Shown here piece by piece: positions 7,393-15,576 of a stretch of 64,000 bases of DNA. The stretch's first letter is position 1. Every line of letters starts with the position of its first letter. The notes beneath the pieces were generated by a model. It was not told the DNA's origin. It did not search any database and saw only the letters and a list, made by a program, of their open reading frames with translations. The position numbers were made by a program, and so were the translations under genes. The stretch covers positions 455,085 through 519,084 of the forward strand of contig RZUM01000001.1 in NCBI GenBank assembly GCA_004193205.1, given 5' to 3'. Origin of the DNA: Gordonia sediminis. GTDB taxonomy: Bacteria; Actinomycetota; Actinomycetes; Mycobacteriales; Mycobacteriaceae.

Positions 7393-8780
7393 CCCGCCAG
7401 CACGGGTTCCGGCGCTTCGACGGTCTCGGGGTTGGAGCCGAGGAACGATGCCGCCAGACCGATCGCGGCAATCACGGTGGTGACCGCGAACAGCGCCGGA
7501 TAGTCCCAGTGCTGCAACGCCACCGACACCCAGGCGGCGCCCATGGCCGACCCGCCGAACCGCAGCAGGTTGAACAGACCGAGCCCGGTGCCCTGCGCGC
7601 CGGCCGCTGATCGGGTGGAGCCGGCGGCCGCGGGCGTCTGCACCAGAGCCACCCCGACGCCGGTGAGGACGAGCACCGCGGCGAGCCAGCCGAGGGGCAC
7701 GGTCACCGCGGTGACCACGGCCATCAGGGTCTGCGCGAGGATCAGCGTGATCAGCCCGGACCTCAGGATCGGTCGGGCGCCGAGGCGGTCGCTCACGCGG
7801 CCGACCGGGGGTGCGAGCAACGCCATCGTGGCGGGCAGCGCGAAGAGCAGGATGCCGGCGGCCGTGGTGCTGGTACCGTGGGCCAGGGCATACAGCGGGA
7901 TCGCGAGCAGCGTCGCGCCCAGCGCGAACATCTGCGCGAACGCCGCGCAGGCACTGCGTGCGAACCGCGGCTCGACGACCGCCCGCATGTCGATGAACGG
8001 GACGGGCACCCGCAGGCAGTGCCACACCGCGTAGGCCAGCAAGATGACCGCGGCGCCGAGCAGTGCGGGCACGATCCATGGCGGCGTCGAGTCGGCACCG
8101 ACCAGCGTCACGCCGAGGATCAGCAACGCCGATCCGAGGGTCAGCGTGGCGGCACCGACGACATCGAGGCGCATCATCCGGCCCGGGTAGCGCGGCACGC
8201 TGCGCAGCGTCAGGACCAGCCCGACCAGGGCGATCGGCGCCAGCGGGACGAACACCCAGCGCCAGCCCGCGGCGTCGGCAAGCAGGCCGCCGACCGACGG
8301 TCCGACCGCCTGCCCGATGCCGTTGACGCTGGCCCACGCCCCGACCGCGCGGGCCCGACGGTGCGGTCCGAACAGCCAGGCGATCAGGCCCATCACCGCC
8401 GGGGCGAACACGGCGGCGGCGAGACCGGCCATGGCTCGCCAGGCGATGAGGACCTCAAGGGTGGGCGCGGTCGCAGCGCCCAGCGAGCAGATCGCGGTCA
8501 GGACGAGCGCGGCGCAGTAGATGCGGCGACGTCCGAACCGGTCGCCGATGTATCCGGCGAGCGGCATCGCCGCGGCGAAGGTGAGCAGGAAACCGACGAC
8601 GACGAGGATGCCGCTGCCGAGCGGGGCGTCGAAGTCGGCGAGGATGTCCGACAGCGGCACATTGACCACACCGTTGCTGAGGGTGCCGACGAAGGTGCCG
8701 GTCAACAGTGCCGCCAGGGCCACCGGGGTGCCGGCGTCGTCGCCCGGGATTGTGCCGTGCTCGGCTCTGCGTACCGTCAT
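7383..8780 (-). CDS. MFS transporter, DHA2-like (14 TM type)
   Basis: A 465-residue integral membrane protein with about 14 hydrophobic segments. Visible features are the MFS loop motif GYIGDRFGRRRIY after TM2, the R-rich TM4-5 region RAMAGLAAAVFAPAVMG and motif C-like GIGQAVGPSVGGLLAD in TM5, which marks the drug:H+ antiporter group. It likely exports a small molecule by proton antiport. It reads toward the PucR regulator and overlaps its stop by 10 bp, so expression of the two may interfere by convergent transcription. Substrate is not readable; given the location, a toxic intermediate or the pathway substrate are both possible. Confidence 0.88.
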   Translation of the reverse strand: MTVRRAEHGTIPGDDAGTPVALAALLTGTFVGTLSNGVVNVPLSDILADFDAPLGSGILVVVGFLLTFAAAMPLAGYIGDRFGRRRIYCAALVLTAICSLGAATAPTLEVLIAWRAMAGLAAAVFAPAVMGLIAWLFGPHRRARAVGAWASVNGIGQAVGPSVGGLLADAAGWRWVFVPLAPIALVGLVLTLRSVPRYPGRMMRLDVVGAATLTLGSALLILGVTLVGADSTPPWIVPALLGAAVILLAYAVWHCLRVPVPFIDMRAVVEPRFARSACAAFAQMFALGATLLAIPLYALAHGTSTTAAGILLFALPATMALLAPPVGRVSDRLGARPILRSGLITLILAQTLMAVVTAVTVPLGWLAAVLVLTGVGVALVQTPAAAGSTRSAAGAQGTGLGLFNLLRFGGSAMGAAWVSVALQHWDYPALFAVTTVIAAIGLAASFLGSNPETVEAPEPVLAGQR

Positions 8781-9159
8781 CTCTTCCTCTGCTCGCGCGC
8801 GGGATTCTCCGAAACCACCGTCGGACGCCCTGACTTCTCGTCACGATGTTTCCACTCGGACGGGAGGAGACGAACTCGTGACGGAGGTCAGAATGCACAG
8901 AGAATGTACGTCACCGTGTACACAGTGCCCATCGACATCACTCGATGATTTTGAGCCGTGAGCAGGGGCGAAACAGCCAGTTCCCTTCCGAGTTACATCG
9001 CGGTCACAGACCCGGACAACACTGCGGAAAACGTTCACTGTGCACACGAAACCGGGAGATTCCGTGTGCATCGTATTGATTGACCGGTCGGAGAGGCGGG
9101 GGGATTGTCTTCACCACCACAGCCCCTTTCGTTCACTCTCCCGTTAAGGATTCAGCACT
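8781..9159. other. Intergenic region between divergent MFS and permease genes
   Basis: About 380 bp without a convincing gene. It holds several short palindromic cores (GTGTACAC near 8917, TGTGCACA near 9036, a further GTGTGCA near 9063) and must contain both divergent promoters. TTAAGGATT upstream of 9160 is the ribosome-binding site for the permease. A short reading frame antisense to the MFS leader was not accepted. Confidence 0.4.
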
Positions 9160-10758
9160 GTGCAGCCCATAGATCTCACCGCCGCCCACTGGGTGTACCT
9201 GGCCGGCGTCATCGTCATCATCGCCACGATGGTGATGCGCAAGAACATCGTCGTTCCAGCCGTCATCGCGACATTCCTGACGGCGTTCGCGTTCTCCGAC
9301 AGCATCGTCACGGCGATCGCGTCGATCTTCAACGCGAGCCTCGTTGCCGCGAAAGAGTTGTTCAACATCTTCCTGATCATCGCGCTGGTCACTGCAATGC
9401 TCGGCGGCCTGCGCCAGATGGGCGCCGACCGCCTGATGATCGCGCCGTTCCGCAAGGTGATGCGGAGCCCGACCAGCAGCTTCGTCGTCCTCGCCGTCGT
9501 CACCTATGTGATCTCGCTGTTCTTCTGGCCGACACCGGCGGTGCCGCTGGTGGGTGCCGTGCTGATCCCGGTGGCCATTCGCGCCGGGCTCTCGCCGATG
9601 TCGGTGGGCATGGTGATCGCCATCGCCGGGCAGGGTATGGCGCTGTCGTCGGACTACGTGATGAAGGTGGCGCCGGGTATCTCGGCGAAGGCCGCCGGGA
9701 TCGACCCCGACGCGGTCGCCGACAAGTCGCTCATCCTGTCGCTCATCGTCGGCGGCGTGGCCTTCCTGATCACGTTCGTGATGCAACGGCGTACCTGGCG
9801 CACACCGTCGGCAGAGCTGCTCACCGAGTGGGAGAACGAGGCCGACCGGCACGTCGCCACGGTGGAGGCCGCCGACTCGGAGGCCCCGGAAACCAGTGAG
9901 ACGGAAGCGTCGTCCGGCGGAACCGGTTCGGGTTCGATCGTCCGGTCGTCCGGCGGTTCCGACGGCGGCGTCACGACGACGGCCGGATCGACCGGCACCG
10001 CCGTGCTCGACCACGGGACGCCGTCCGACGATGGCGGCAACGGAATCGAGCCAACCCGCAAGGCGATGATCTTCGCGGTCCTGGTGCCGCTGGTGTACTT
10101 CGTCTTCATCGCCTATCTCGTGCTGGGCAAGATCGGTGTCGTCCCCGAACTGAAGGGTGGAGACGCGGCCGCGATGGTCGGCGGCATCGCCGCACTGCTG
10201 CTGTTCGCGGTGTGCGCCGCCGACGAACCGACCAAGTTCCTCGAGACGACGGCCGAACACCTCGTCGACGGTCTGGTCTTCGCGTTCAAGGCCATGGGTA
10301 TCGTCCTCCCGATCGCCGGCTTCTTCCTCATCGGCAGCGCCGACTACGCCGGCCAGATCCTCGGCCTGTCCGAGGATGCGACGGCTCCCGCGTTCCTTTA
10401 CGACCTCGTCACCGCCGGCGAGGCGCACCTGCCGAACATCCCGATCTTCACCAGCTTCGGTGTCCTGCTCGTCGGTCTCGTTGCCGGCCTCGAGGGATCC
10501 GGCTTCAGCGGCCTGCCGCTGACCGGCGCGCTGGCCGGTGCGCTCGCCCCCGGTTCTGGCATCGACCCCGCCACGCTGGCCGCGATCGGTCAGATGGGCA
10601 ACATCTGGTCCGGCGGTGGCACTCTGGTCGCGTGGTCGTCGCTGGTCGCGGTCGCCGGCTTCGCCCGGGTCCCCGTCATCAGCCTCGCCCGGAAGTGCTT
10701 CCTACCGGTGATCAGCGGGCTGATCATCTCGACGGTGATCGCGACGTACTTGTTGTAG
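9160..10758 (+). CDS. Ion-transporter-like multi-TM permease with low-complexity central loop
   Basis: A 532-residue membrane protein with a GTG start preceded by AAGGA. Two hydrophobic halves (about residues 10-210 and 300-532) are joined by a Ser/Gly/Thr/Glu-rich hydrophilic linker at about 235-297. Motifs such as FFWPTPAVPLVGAVLIP in the first half and GLEGSGFSGLPLTGALA in the second resemble the helix-break, re-entrant loops of the ion transporter superfamily (TRAP DctM, citrate or Na+/H+ types). I do not recognise the exact family or substrate. It stands alone, followed by a strong hairpin terminator at 10773-10810. Part of its 3' end (about 10616-10700) is copied at 32535-32618 in a mosaic pseudogene fragment. 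Confidence 0.75.
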   Translation: MQPIDLTAAHWVYLAGVIVIIATMVMRKNIVVPAVIATFLTAFAFSDSIVTAIASIFNASLVAAKELFNIFLIIALVTAMLGGLRQMGADRLMIAPFRKVMRSPTSSFVVLAVVTYVISLFFWPTPAVPLVGAVLIPVAIRAGLSPMSVGMVIAIAGQGMALSSDYVMKVAPGISAKAAGIDPDAVADKSLILSLIVGGVAFLITFVMQRRTWRTPSAELLTEWENEADRHVATVEAADSEAPETSETEASSGGTGSGSIVRSSGGSDGGVTTTAGSTGTAVLDHGTPSDDGGNGIEPTRKAMIFAVLVPLVYFVFIAYLVLGKIGVVPELKGGDAAAMVGGIAALLLFAVCAADEPTKFLETTAEHLVDGLVFAFKAMGIVLPIAGFFLIGSADYAGQILGLSEDATAPAFLYDLVTAGEAHLPNIPIFTSFGVLLVGLVAGLEGSGFSGLPLTGALAGALAPGSGIDPATLAAIGQMGNIWSGGGTLVAWSSLVAVAGFARVPVISLARKCFLPVISGLIISTVIATYLL

Positions 10759-10772
10759 TCAGCTCTGTGGAT

Positions 10773-10810
10773 CGACGACCCACTGCACTCCAGGGTGTGG
10801 TGGGTCGTCG
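10773..10810 (+). terminator. Hairpin terminator after the permease
   Basis: Perfect 11-bp stem CGACGACCCAC / GTGGGTCGTCG with a 16-nt loop, 14 bp after the permease stop codon and 46 bp before the convergent higA stop. There is no clear U-tract, as is common in actinobacteria. It could serve both convergent genes. Confidence 0.65.
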
Positions 10811-10856
10811 TCGTGTGTCTCCGGAAATTCAACCCGGGTTCGGATTGATTCGCTGA

Positions 10857-11126
10857 TCACACCGCCAACGTCTGAATGCCCGACACGTCCACTTGCGCTC
10901 GTGCCGCCCGCAAGTCGTACTCGGCTTGAAGATTGGTCCAGTACGAATCTGATTGTCCGAAAAGCTTTCCCAGTCTCAACGACATCGGCGCCGTGACGCG
11001 ACGGCGTCCATGGACGATCTCGTTGATCGCGCGTGGGGAAACCCCGAGCAAATCCGCGAGGCGGCGTTGCGACAGGCCGTATTCGTCCATGAAGTCCAGC
11101 AGGATCTCTCCCGGATGAATGTTCAT
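10857..11126 (-). CDS. higA: HigA family antitoxin (XRE type)
   Basis: An 89-residue protein beginning MNIHPGEILLDFMDEYGLS, the hallmark opening of HigA addiction-module antitoxins, followed by an XRE helix-turn-helix (QRRLADLLGVSPRAINEIVHG) and a C-terminal helix ending in YDLRAARAQ. The start at 11126 was chosen over longer in-frame starts for this reason. HigA neutralises the RelE-like HigB ribonuclease and represses its own operon. Here the higB position immediately upstream contains only a 28-residue remnant (11123-11209) whose TGA overlaps the higA ATG. The antitoxin is therefore orphaned and may persist as a DNA-binding regulator. Confidence 0.9.
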   Translation of the reverse strand: MNIHPGEILLDFMDEYGLSQRRLADLLGVSPRAINEIVHGRRRVTAPMSLRLGKLFGQSDSYWTNLQAEYDLRAARAQVDVSGIQTLAV

Positions 11127-11209
11127 GTCGTCTCCGTCCCCATGGGTCCCGCCACGCGATGACCAGAGAACAGCCGCTCCGCTTTCGCGCCGGCAAACGA
11201 CCTGATCAC
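11123..11209 (-). pseudogene. higB: Remnant of higB toxin gene (internal deletion)
   Basis: From a GTG at 11209 the frame reads VIRSFAGAKAERLFSGHRV and then GPMGTETT before a stop. The first 19 residues match the conserved N-terminus of HigB toxins (typically MIxSFxxKxxExLFxxxxV). About 70 residues of the usual 90-95 are missing, including the catalytic core. The stop overlaps the higA start in ATGA fashion, which is the normal higBA junction, so the deletion was internal and preserved both operon ends. Not expected to have toxin activity. Confidence 0.65.
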
Positions 11210-11280
11210 GGCCTAGTCCCCGAATAATATACCGTTGCGCAACGGGTGCCAATTGCCCTTGGCCGCATCTGCTTGACCGA

Positions 11281-11370
11281 TCACTGACATCAGTGATGCC
11301 ATCACTTCTATCACTGATCCCGTCACTCATATGAGTGATGCCGTCAGTGATATACACTGATCGATCAGTG
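11281..11370. promoter_or_regulatory. Cluster of overlapping palindromic operators (TCACTGAT-type half-sites)
   Basis: Within 90 bp there are four inverted repeats built from one half-site: TCACTGA-CA-TCAGTGA (11281-11296), the exact palindrome TCACTCATATGAGTGA (11323-11338), TCAGTG-N5-CACTGA (11344-11360) and the exact palindrome CACTGATCGATCAGTG (11355-11370). Direct copies ATCACT lie between. The array ends 25 bp before the start codon of the AlbA-type regulator at 11395, whose ribosome site GAAGGAG is at 11381. It is a multi-site operator, most likely for autoregulation by that protein or for HigA; which one is inference. Confidence 0.6.
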
Positions 11371-11394
11371 ACAGGCGTCAGAAGGAGTCGGCGT

Positions 11395-13098
11395 ATGAGA
11401 CCAGCGGATCTGCAGGACATTGTCGACGCCATACGCACCGCGGGGACCGACACCGCGACGGTCGAGGTCAAGTCTGGCGGTGGTGGTGTCGGAAAGAGTC
11501 TCTGGCCGACGATCAGCGCATTCAGTAACACGCACGGTGGGGTTGTGATTCTGGGGCTCGACGAGGCGACCGGGTTCACACCCGCCTCCGGTTTCGATGC
11601 ACGAAAAGTTATGAATCAGATGGCCGATGTGGCGCGACCCCGAAGTGGAAGCGAACCGGCGGGCCCGCTGACACCCACCCCTGCGATGAGTGTCGATCAG
11701 ATGGAGGTCGACGGAGCGTCGGTTGTGGTAGCCGAGGTCGAAGAGCTTCCCGCGGTCGAGAAGCCTTGCTTTGTCACCGCGCAGGGCAAGGAACGCGGCA
11801 CCTACATGCGCGTCGGGGATGGCGACCACAGGCTCGACACCTACTCCGTCTTCCAATTGTCGGTGCTGACTATCCCCAGCAATGCCGACCGTGAGCCCGT
11901 GATGCAGGCACGGATCGACGATCTGGACTCGAGCCTCATCACCAGAACCGTCGCACGGTTGCGGGCCAGCCGTCCCAGGGCACTGGACGGAACCTCCTCG
12001 GAACGAGATGTATTGGAGCGGGTGGGAGTTGTCGACCGGGACACGGGGGTACCGACCCTGGGAGGGCTCCTTGCACTCGGGCGTTTCCCCCAACAGTTCT
12101 TTCCCCAACTGATGATCAGCTTCGCCTCCTACCCGGGTGGCAGTAAGGACGTGATCGTCGGTGACGAACGAATGGACGACCGCGCGGTCCTCGAGGGATC
12201 GATACCGGACATGATCGACGACGCCGTTTCGGTGGTCGTGCGCAATCTGCGTGTTCGACGTGTGTCCAAAGGCGCTGGTGCCCAGGATGTCCCAGAGATT
12301 CCCATCGACGCGATCCGAGAGGCGATCGCCAACGCAGTCACGCATCGCGACTACAGCGAGATGGCGCGCGGCGATCAAGTCCGCGTGGAGTTGTATCCGG
12401 ATCGTCTGGAGGTTCACAGTCCTGGCGGACTGTGGGGAGGTCGTGACGTCGAGTCGATCTTCGATGGCCAATCGCGCTCTCGGAATCAATTGCTGGCGAG
12501 GCTGCTGACCGAGGTCCCGTTCGCCGACCGTGACGAAACCGTCGGTGAGAACGCGGGCTCCGGCATTCCGAGAATGCTGGGAGAGATGACGCAAAATGGT
12601 TTGCCTGCACCGCGTTTCCAGAGCACGCCGGCATCGTTTGTGACAGTGCTCGACAGGTTCGGACTCCTCAACCCGGAAACCCGTGAGTGGCTCGATTCGA
12701 TCGGCGGCCGCCAACGCACCACTATCGGCGACAACGCGCTTGCACTGATCCACCACCTGGGATCGGTGACGGTCGACGACCTCAGACGCCAGCTTGCAAT
12801 AGACACGACCGTGGCGCAGGCGGCATTGGCCGATCTCGTCAGCGAAGGAATCGTCCGCAACGAACGCGGCATGTTCGGTTTGACTCCCGAAGCGGAATCG
12901 GGAATCGAACTCACCCCGACCCAGCGCAAAATCGTCGATGCACTGTCGCACGGCGCCACCATGACCGTGCATGAGCTGGCCGAGTCCCTCCACACACCCG
13001 TGAGCACTCTCAGGCCCGCACTTCGAACACTGGTCAGCACCGGCAAAGTCCACGCCACCGCGCCACAGACGAGCAAGAATCGCGCGTACCGAATCTGA
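11395..13098 (+). CDS. AlbA_2/Schlafen-type ATP-binding transcriptional regulator
   Basis: A 567-residue protein starting at the ATG at 11395 behind GAAGGAG. An N-terminal AlbA_2 domain (about 5-130) contains VEVKSGGGGVGKSLWPTISA and the glycine/strand pattern HGGVVILGLDE. A GHKL-like ATPase segment (HATPase_c_4, about 270-400) includes EIPIDAIREAIANAVTHRDY, the helix with the conserved Glu/Asn/His, and GVGENAGSGIPR-like residues near 385. Winged-helix segments follow in the C-terminal 130 residues. Proteins of this arrangement are annotated as ATP-binding or putative transcriptional regulators and occur near mobile and defence loci; their molecular role is poorly known. The palindromic array just upstream fits autoregulation. 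It is followed by a perfect hairpin at 13161. Confidence 0.85.
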   Translation: MRPADLQDIVDAIRTAGTDTATVEVKSGGGGVGKSLWPTISAFSNTHGGVVILGLDEATGFTPASGFDARKVMNQMADVARPRSGSEPAGPLTPTPAMSVDQMEVDGASVVVAEVEELPAVEKPCFVTAQGKERGTYMRVGDGDHRLDTYSVFQLSVLTIPSNADREPVMQARIDDLDSSLITRTVARLRASRPRALDGTSSERDVLERVGVVDRDTGVPTLGGLLALGRFPQQFFPQLMISFASYPGGSKDVIVGDERMDDRAVLEGSIPDMIDDAVSVVVRNLRVRRVSKGAGAQDVPEIPIDAIREAIANAVTHRDYSEMARGDQVRVELYPDRLEVHSPGGLWGGRDVESIFDGQSRSRNQLLARLLTEVPFADRDETVGENAGSGIPRMLGEMTQNGLPAPRFQSTPASFVTVLDRFGLLNPETREWLDSIGGRQRTTIGDNALALIHHLGSVTVDDLRRQLAIDTTVAQAALADLVSEGIVRNERGMFGLTPEAESGIELTPTQRKIVDALSHGATMTVHELAESLHTPVSTLRPALRTLVSTGKVHATAPQTSKNRAYRI

Positions 13099-13160
13099 GG
13101 ATTCTCCCGCTCGACTCCCAGCGATGTCACTGCCCCGGCGTAGCGTGCCCACCATCAACG

Positions 13161-13188
13161 TTGCCCGGACCCTATTCCGTCCGGGCAA
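13161..13188 (+). terminator. Perfect 10-bp hairpin between AlbA-type gene and TY-Chap gene
   Basis: TTGCCCGGAC and GTCCGGGCAA form an exact 10-bp stem around an 8-nt loop. The hairpin lies 62 bp after one stop codon and 20 bp before the next start codon, with the ribosome site AGGGGGA directly downstream. It may terminate the upstream transcript or act as a 5' leader structure of the TY-Chap mRNA. Confidence 0.5.
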
Positions 13189-13207
13189 GGAGCATCAGGG
13201 GGACACC

Positions 13208-13747
13208 ATGCCATTCAACCACTTCGACGATGACGACGAGCCGCAACCCTGGCTCGACTTCACCGAGGACCTCGCCGCCCGACTCGGCGACCTCAAGACC
13301 GGCGTGTTCGAGTTCATCGAGTTGGAGGTTCCCGAACGGGGCTGGCACGGACACCTGCTCACCTACACCGCCACCAGTTCCGGGAAGGTGCGGTGCGTCG
13401 TCCCCAATAGCGCACTGTCACACCGCAACCGGGACGAGTGGACCACGTACCATGACCAGTTCGTCACCGCCGGGTGGCACTACCAGACCCGAAACAAACA
13501 GCACATCCGAGACGTCGGACGGCGCGCTCACCGCGAGGTCGCACGGCAAAGCGTCGGTTTCCTGCGTGAGTGGTGGAGTGTGCCGTATCCGTGGTCGCTG
13601 ACGTTGCGGGACCCGAACGGATCGGTCCATCCGCTTGAACCTCCAGCCAGAACTGCGCCGACCATTCCCCCGGCGAACCCCGGTCCCCTGCCGGCCCGAC
13701 CGCGACGACACCTGACCATCGTGCCCGATCTGCCCGACGCGGACTGA
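13208..13747 (+). CDS. TY-Chap domain protein (short)
   Basis: A 179-residue protein starting at the ATG at 13208 behind AGGGGGACACC. It begins with an acidic stretch (NHFDDDDEPQP), then has one TY-Chap (YbjN/T3SS-chaperone-like) N-domain at about residues 12-140. The pattern WLDFTEDLAARLGDL, SGKVRCVVPNSAL and WHYQTRNKQHIRDVGRRAHREVA also occurs in the first domain of the longer protein at 40527-41753. The C-terminal 40 residues are Pro/Arg-rich and disordered. Such proteins are widespread in mycolata with no assigned activity. It is followed after 34 bp by the pRiA4b ORF-3 family gene on the same strand, so the two may be co-transcribed. Confidence 0.72.
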   Translation: MPFNHFDDDDEPQPWLDFTEDLAARLGDLKTGVFEFIELEVPERGWHGHLLTYTATSSGKVRCVVPNSALSHRNRDEWTTYHDQFVTAGWHYQTRNKQHIRDVGRRAHREVARQSVGFLREWWSVPYPWSLTLRDPNGSVHPLEPPARTAPTIPPANPGPLPARPRRHLTIVPDLPDAD

Positions 13748-13781
13748 CGGCCACCGGGTCGGGTCCCCCTATTCTCGACCC

Positions 13782-15179
13782 ATGACCGACACCCCGGCCG
13801 ACGGTGCACGCCCCCGGTTCGACGTGATCCTCGGGGGCCTCCACCCGTCGCAGGCCGGCGTGGATGCGGTTCCGGAACCACCGCAGCGAGGACATTTCCG
13901 GAAGCCACAGCTGCCTGACCCTGCGGTGTTCCGGGTCCGCATCGATCTCGACGACTCGGAGCCGCCCATCTGGCGCACCGTCGAGTTGCGATCGGAGATG
14001 ACGCTGGACCTCGTGCACCGCGCGATCCAGGGCGCGTTCGGCTGGTGGGACTATCACCTCTACCGCTTCGCGTTGGGCGGCGACCCGTTCGCTCCGACGA
14101 GCGAGCCGTTTCTGTGCGACTACGACTACGTCGAAGGGGACGACGGCGAGCCGGCGGTGTCGGTGTATCTCGACGAGACGATGCACGAGCCCGGCGACAT
14201 CCTGACCTACGTCTACGACTACGGCGATCATTGGGCCCTGACCCTTCGCCTGGAAGCCGTCTTGCCGCCGCGGCACGACGCGCCGCTGGCCATCTGCGTG
14301 GACGGGGACCGTGCGGCACCGCCCGAGGACTGCGGTCACCTCCTCAGTGCCGAGGAACTGGCGACGGTGGTGCCCGACCCGGCTCACTTCGACATCGAGG
14401 CCACCAACAAGGCGATGACCGATCCGGTCACCCAACTACCGTTGGTCGGCGTGCCCAAGCGCCTCGTCGACATGCTTCTCCGGCTCCAGCACGTCGACAC
14501 CTCCGGCGACCTGTCGGCGCGGGCCGCCCGCCTCTTTGAACCTGCTACATCGATTGCACCAGAACAACTCTCGGCCGACCTCGAACCCCACATCTGGTTC
14601 CTGCGGCGTGCAGAGGACGAGGGCTTCCCGTTGACGGCGGCGGGCTATCTGAAGCCGGTCGACGTCGCGGCCGCCAGCGAGGTCCTCCCGGAGATGCGGG
14701 ACTGGATTCATTCGAAGACACGCGAGATCGACGCGTGGCCGATATTGGAATTTCGAGAGTCGTTGCAGCGGTTGGGCTTACTGCGCAAACTCAAGGGCCG
14801 CCTGCTGCTCACCAAGGCCGGAGCCAAGGTGATCGACGACCCCGTCGGCCTGGCCAACCACATCGCCGGCAGGCTTCTCCCCAAGGGCCGCGACGATCGG
14901 TTCAGCGCCGATGCGGAACTGCTGATCCTGTTCTACGCGGCCACCACCGAGGACGGTGGGCTCCCGATGGAACACCTCGCGACACTTCTCAACGCGCTCG
15001 ACTACCGCCTCAGCACCGGCAAGCCCATCGCACAACACGACGTGCAGTACACGAACGGCAACGTCTATGACTCACTCGCCGCGATGTCGCCGCCGCATCG
15101 CGGGCCGGATCCGTTGCGCCTCAGTCCGACCGCGGTTGCGGTGGCGCGGGCGGGGTTGACCGGATATCCGATCGAATGA
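13782..15179 (+). CDS. Plasmid pRiA4b ORF-3 / IS1096 TnpR-like family protein
   Basis: A 465-residue protein. The pRiA4b ORF-3 domain (about 40-220) is clear from VFRVRIDLDDSEPPIWRTVE, LDLVHRAIQGAFGWWDYHLY, the acidic DYDYVEGDDGEP strand and YVYDYGDHWALTLRLE. The C-terminal half is a helical region also found in actinobacterial homologues. The family is named after a plasmid gene and the passenger gene of IS1096, but no transposase is present here, and the function is unknown. The final 290 bp of this gene and its downstream flank reappear, diverged, at about 32620-32905. It overlaps no neighbour and converges on the MNT gene. Confidence 0.82.
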   Translation: MTDTPADGARPRFDVILGGLHPSQAGVDAVPEPPQRGHFRKPQLPDPAVFRVRIDLDDSEPPIWRTVELRSEMTLDLVHRAIQGAFGWWDYHLYRFALGGDPFAPTSEPFLCDYDYVEGDDGEPAVSVYLDETMHEPGDILTYVYDYGDHWALTLRLEAVLPPRHDAPLAICVDGDRAAPPEDCGHLLSAEELATVVPDPAHFDIEATNKAMTDPVTQLPLVGVPKRLVDMLLRLQHVDTSGDLSARAARLFEPATSIAPEQLSADLEPHIWFLRRAEDEGFPLTAAGYLKPVDVAAASEVLPEMRDWIHSKTREIDAWPILEFRESLQRLGLLRKLKGRLLLTKAGAKVIDDPVGLANHIAGRLLPKGRDDRFSADAELLILFYAATTEDGGLPMEHLATLLNALDYRLSTGKPIAQHDVQYTNGNVYDSLAAMSPPHRGPDPLRLSPTAVAVARAGLTGYPIE

Positions 15180-15230
15180 CGCGCGTGACCTGTTGACGGC
15201 CCGGGTTTCGATAAATTGAGCTCCGGCCCA

Positions 15231-15476
15231 TCAGAGCAGCACCGCCTCGCGCCATACGTCGTCGTCGAGTCCAGGCTTGAGCCCGCCGTACTTGACGAGA
15301 TCGATCTCGCGACCGAGGACCTTCTCGAGGAGTTGCTTGAAGCCGACAAATTCGAACGACGACGTTGAGTGGGGCGCTTCGACGATCAAGTCGATATCTG
15401 AGCCGGCACGTGCCTGGTTACGAGCTACCGAACCGAAGACCGCCATCCATAAGACAATCTTATCGACGGTTCTCAC
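15231..15476 (-). CDS. MNT-type minimal nucleotidyltransferase, unpaired and probably N-terminally short
   Basis: An 81-residue frame (GTG at 15476; a longer in-frame start at 15533 is possible) with the signature VFGSVARNQARAGSDIDLIVE, that is GS-x10-DxD of the pol-beta nucleotidyltransferase fold, then LGREIDLVKYGGLKP. This is the MNT half of MNT/HEPN toxin-antitoxin modules, where MNT AMPylates and silences a HEPN RNase. No HEPN gene is adjacent: downstream lies the convergent pRiA4b-family gene. The family normally has some 25-30 residues before the GS motif, against 13 here, and no ribosome site is evident, so the gene may be truncated and non-functional. Confidence 0.55.
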   Translation of the reverse strand: MRTVDKIVLWMAVFGSVARNQARAGSDIDLIVEAPHSTSSFEFVGFKQLLEKVLGREIDLVKYGGLKPGLDDDVWREAVLL

Positions 15477-15576
15477 AACGCCGGTGGTTGCCGGGCGCGT
15501 ACAGGGGTTTCCTGCCGCCCCCGGACTCGGCATGATGAGAACAGATCCATCGACTCAGTCATCTCGAAGGAACGCC

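Noticed and set aside
6148-8337. Very long reverse-strand open frame (729 codons) over the PucR gene and the MFS gene
   Set aside because: Arg/Gly/His-rich composition typical of the opposite strand of high-GC genes; no family motifs, while the forward PucR and the reverse-strand MFS in another frame have clear ones.
8841-9071. Short reverse-strand frame rich in Cys and Val in the MFS/permease gap
   Set aside because: No recognisable motif or ribosome site; composition and position fit a promoter region.
13782-15179. pRiA4b/IS1096 TnpR-like protein taken as evidence for an active insertion sequence
   Set aside because: The family name derives from a passenger gene; no transposase or terminal repeats were found around it.
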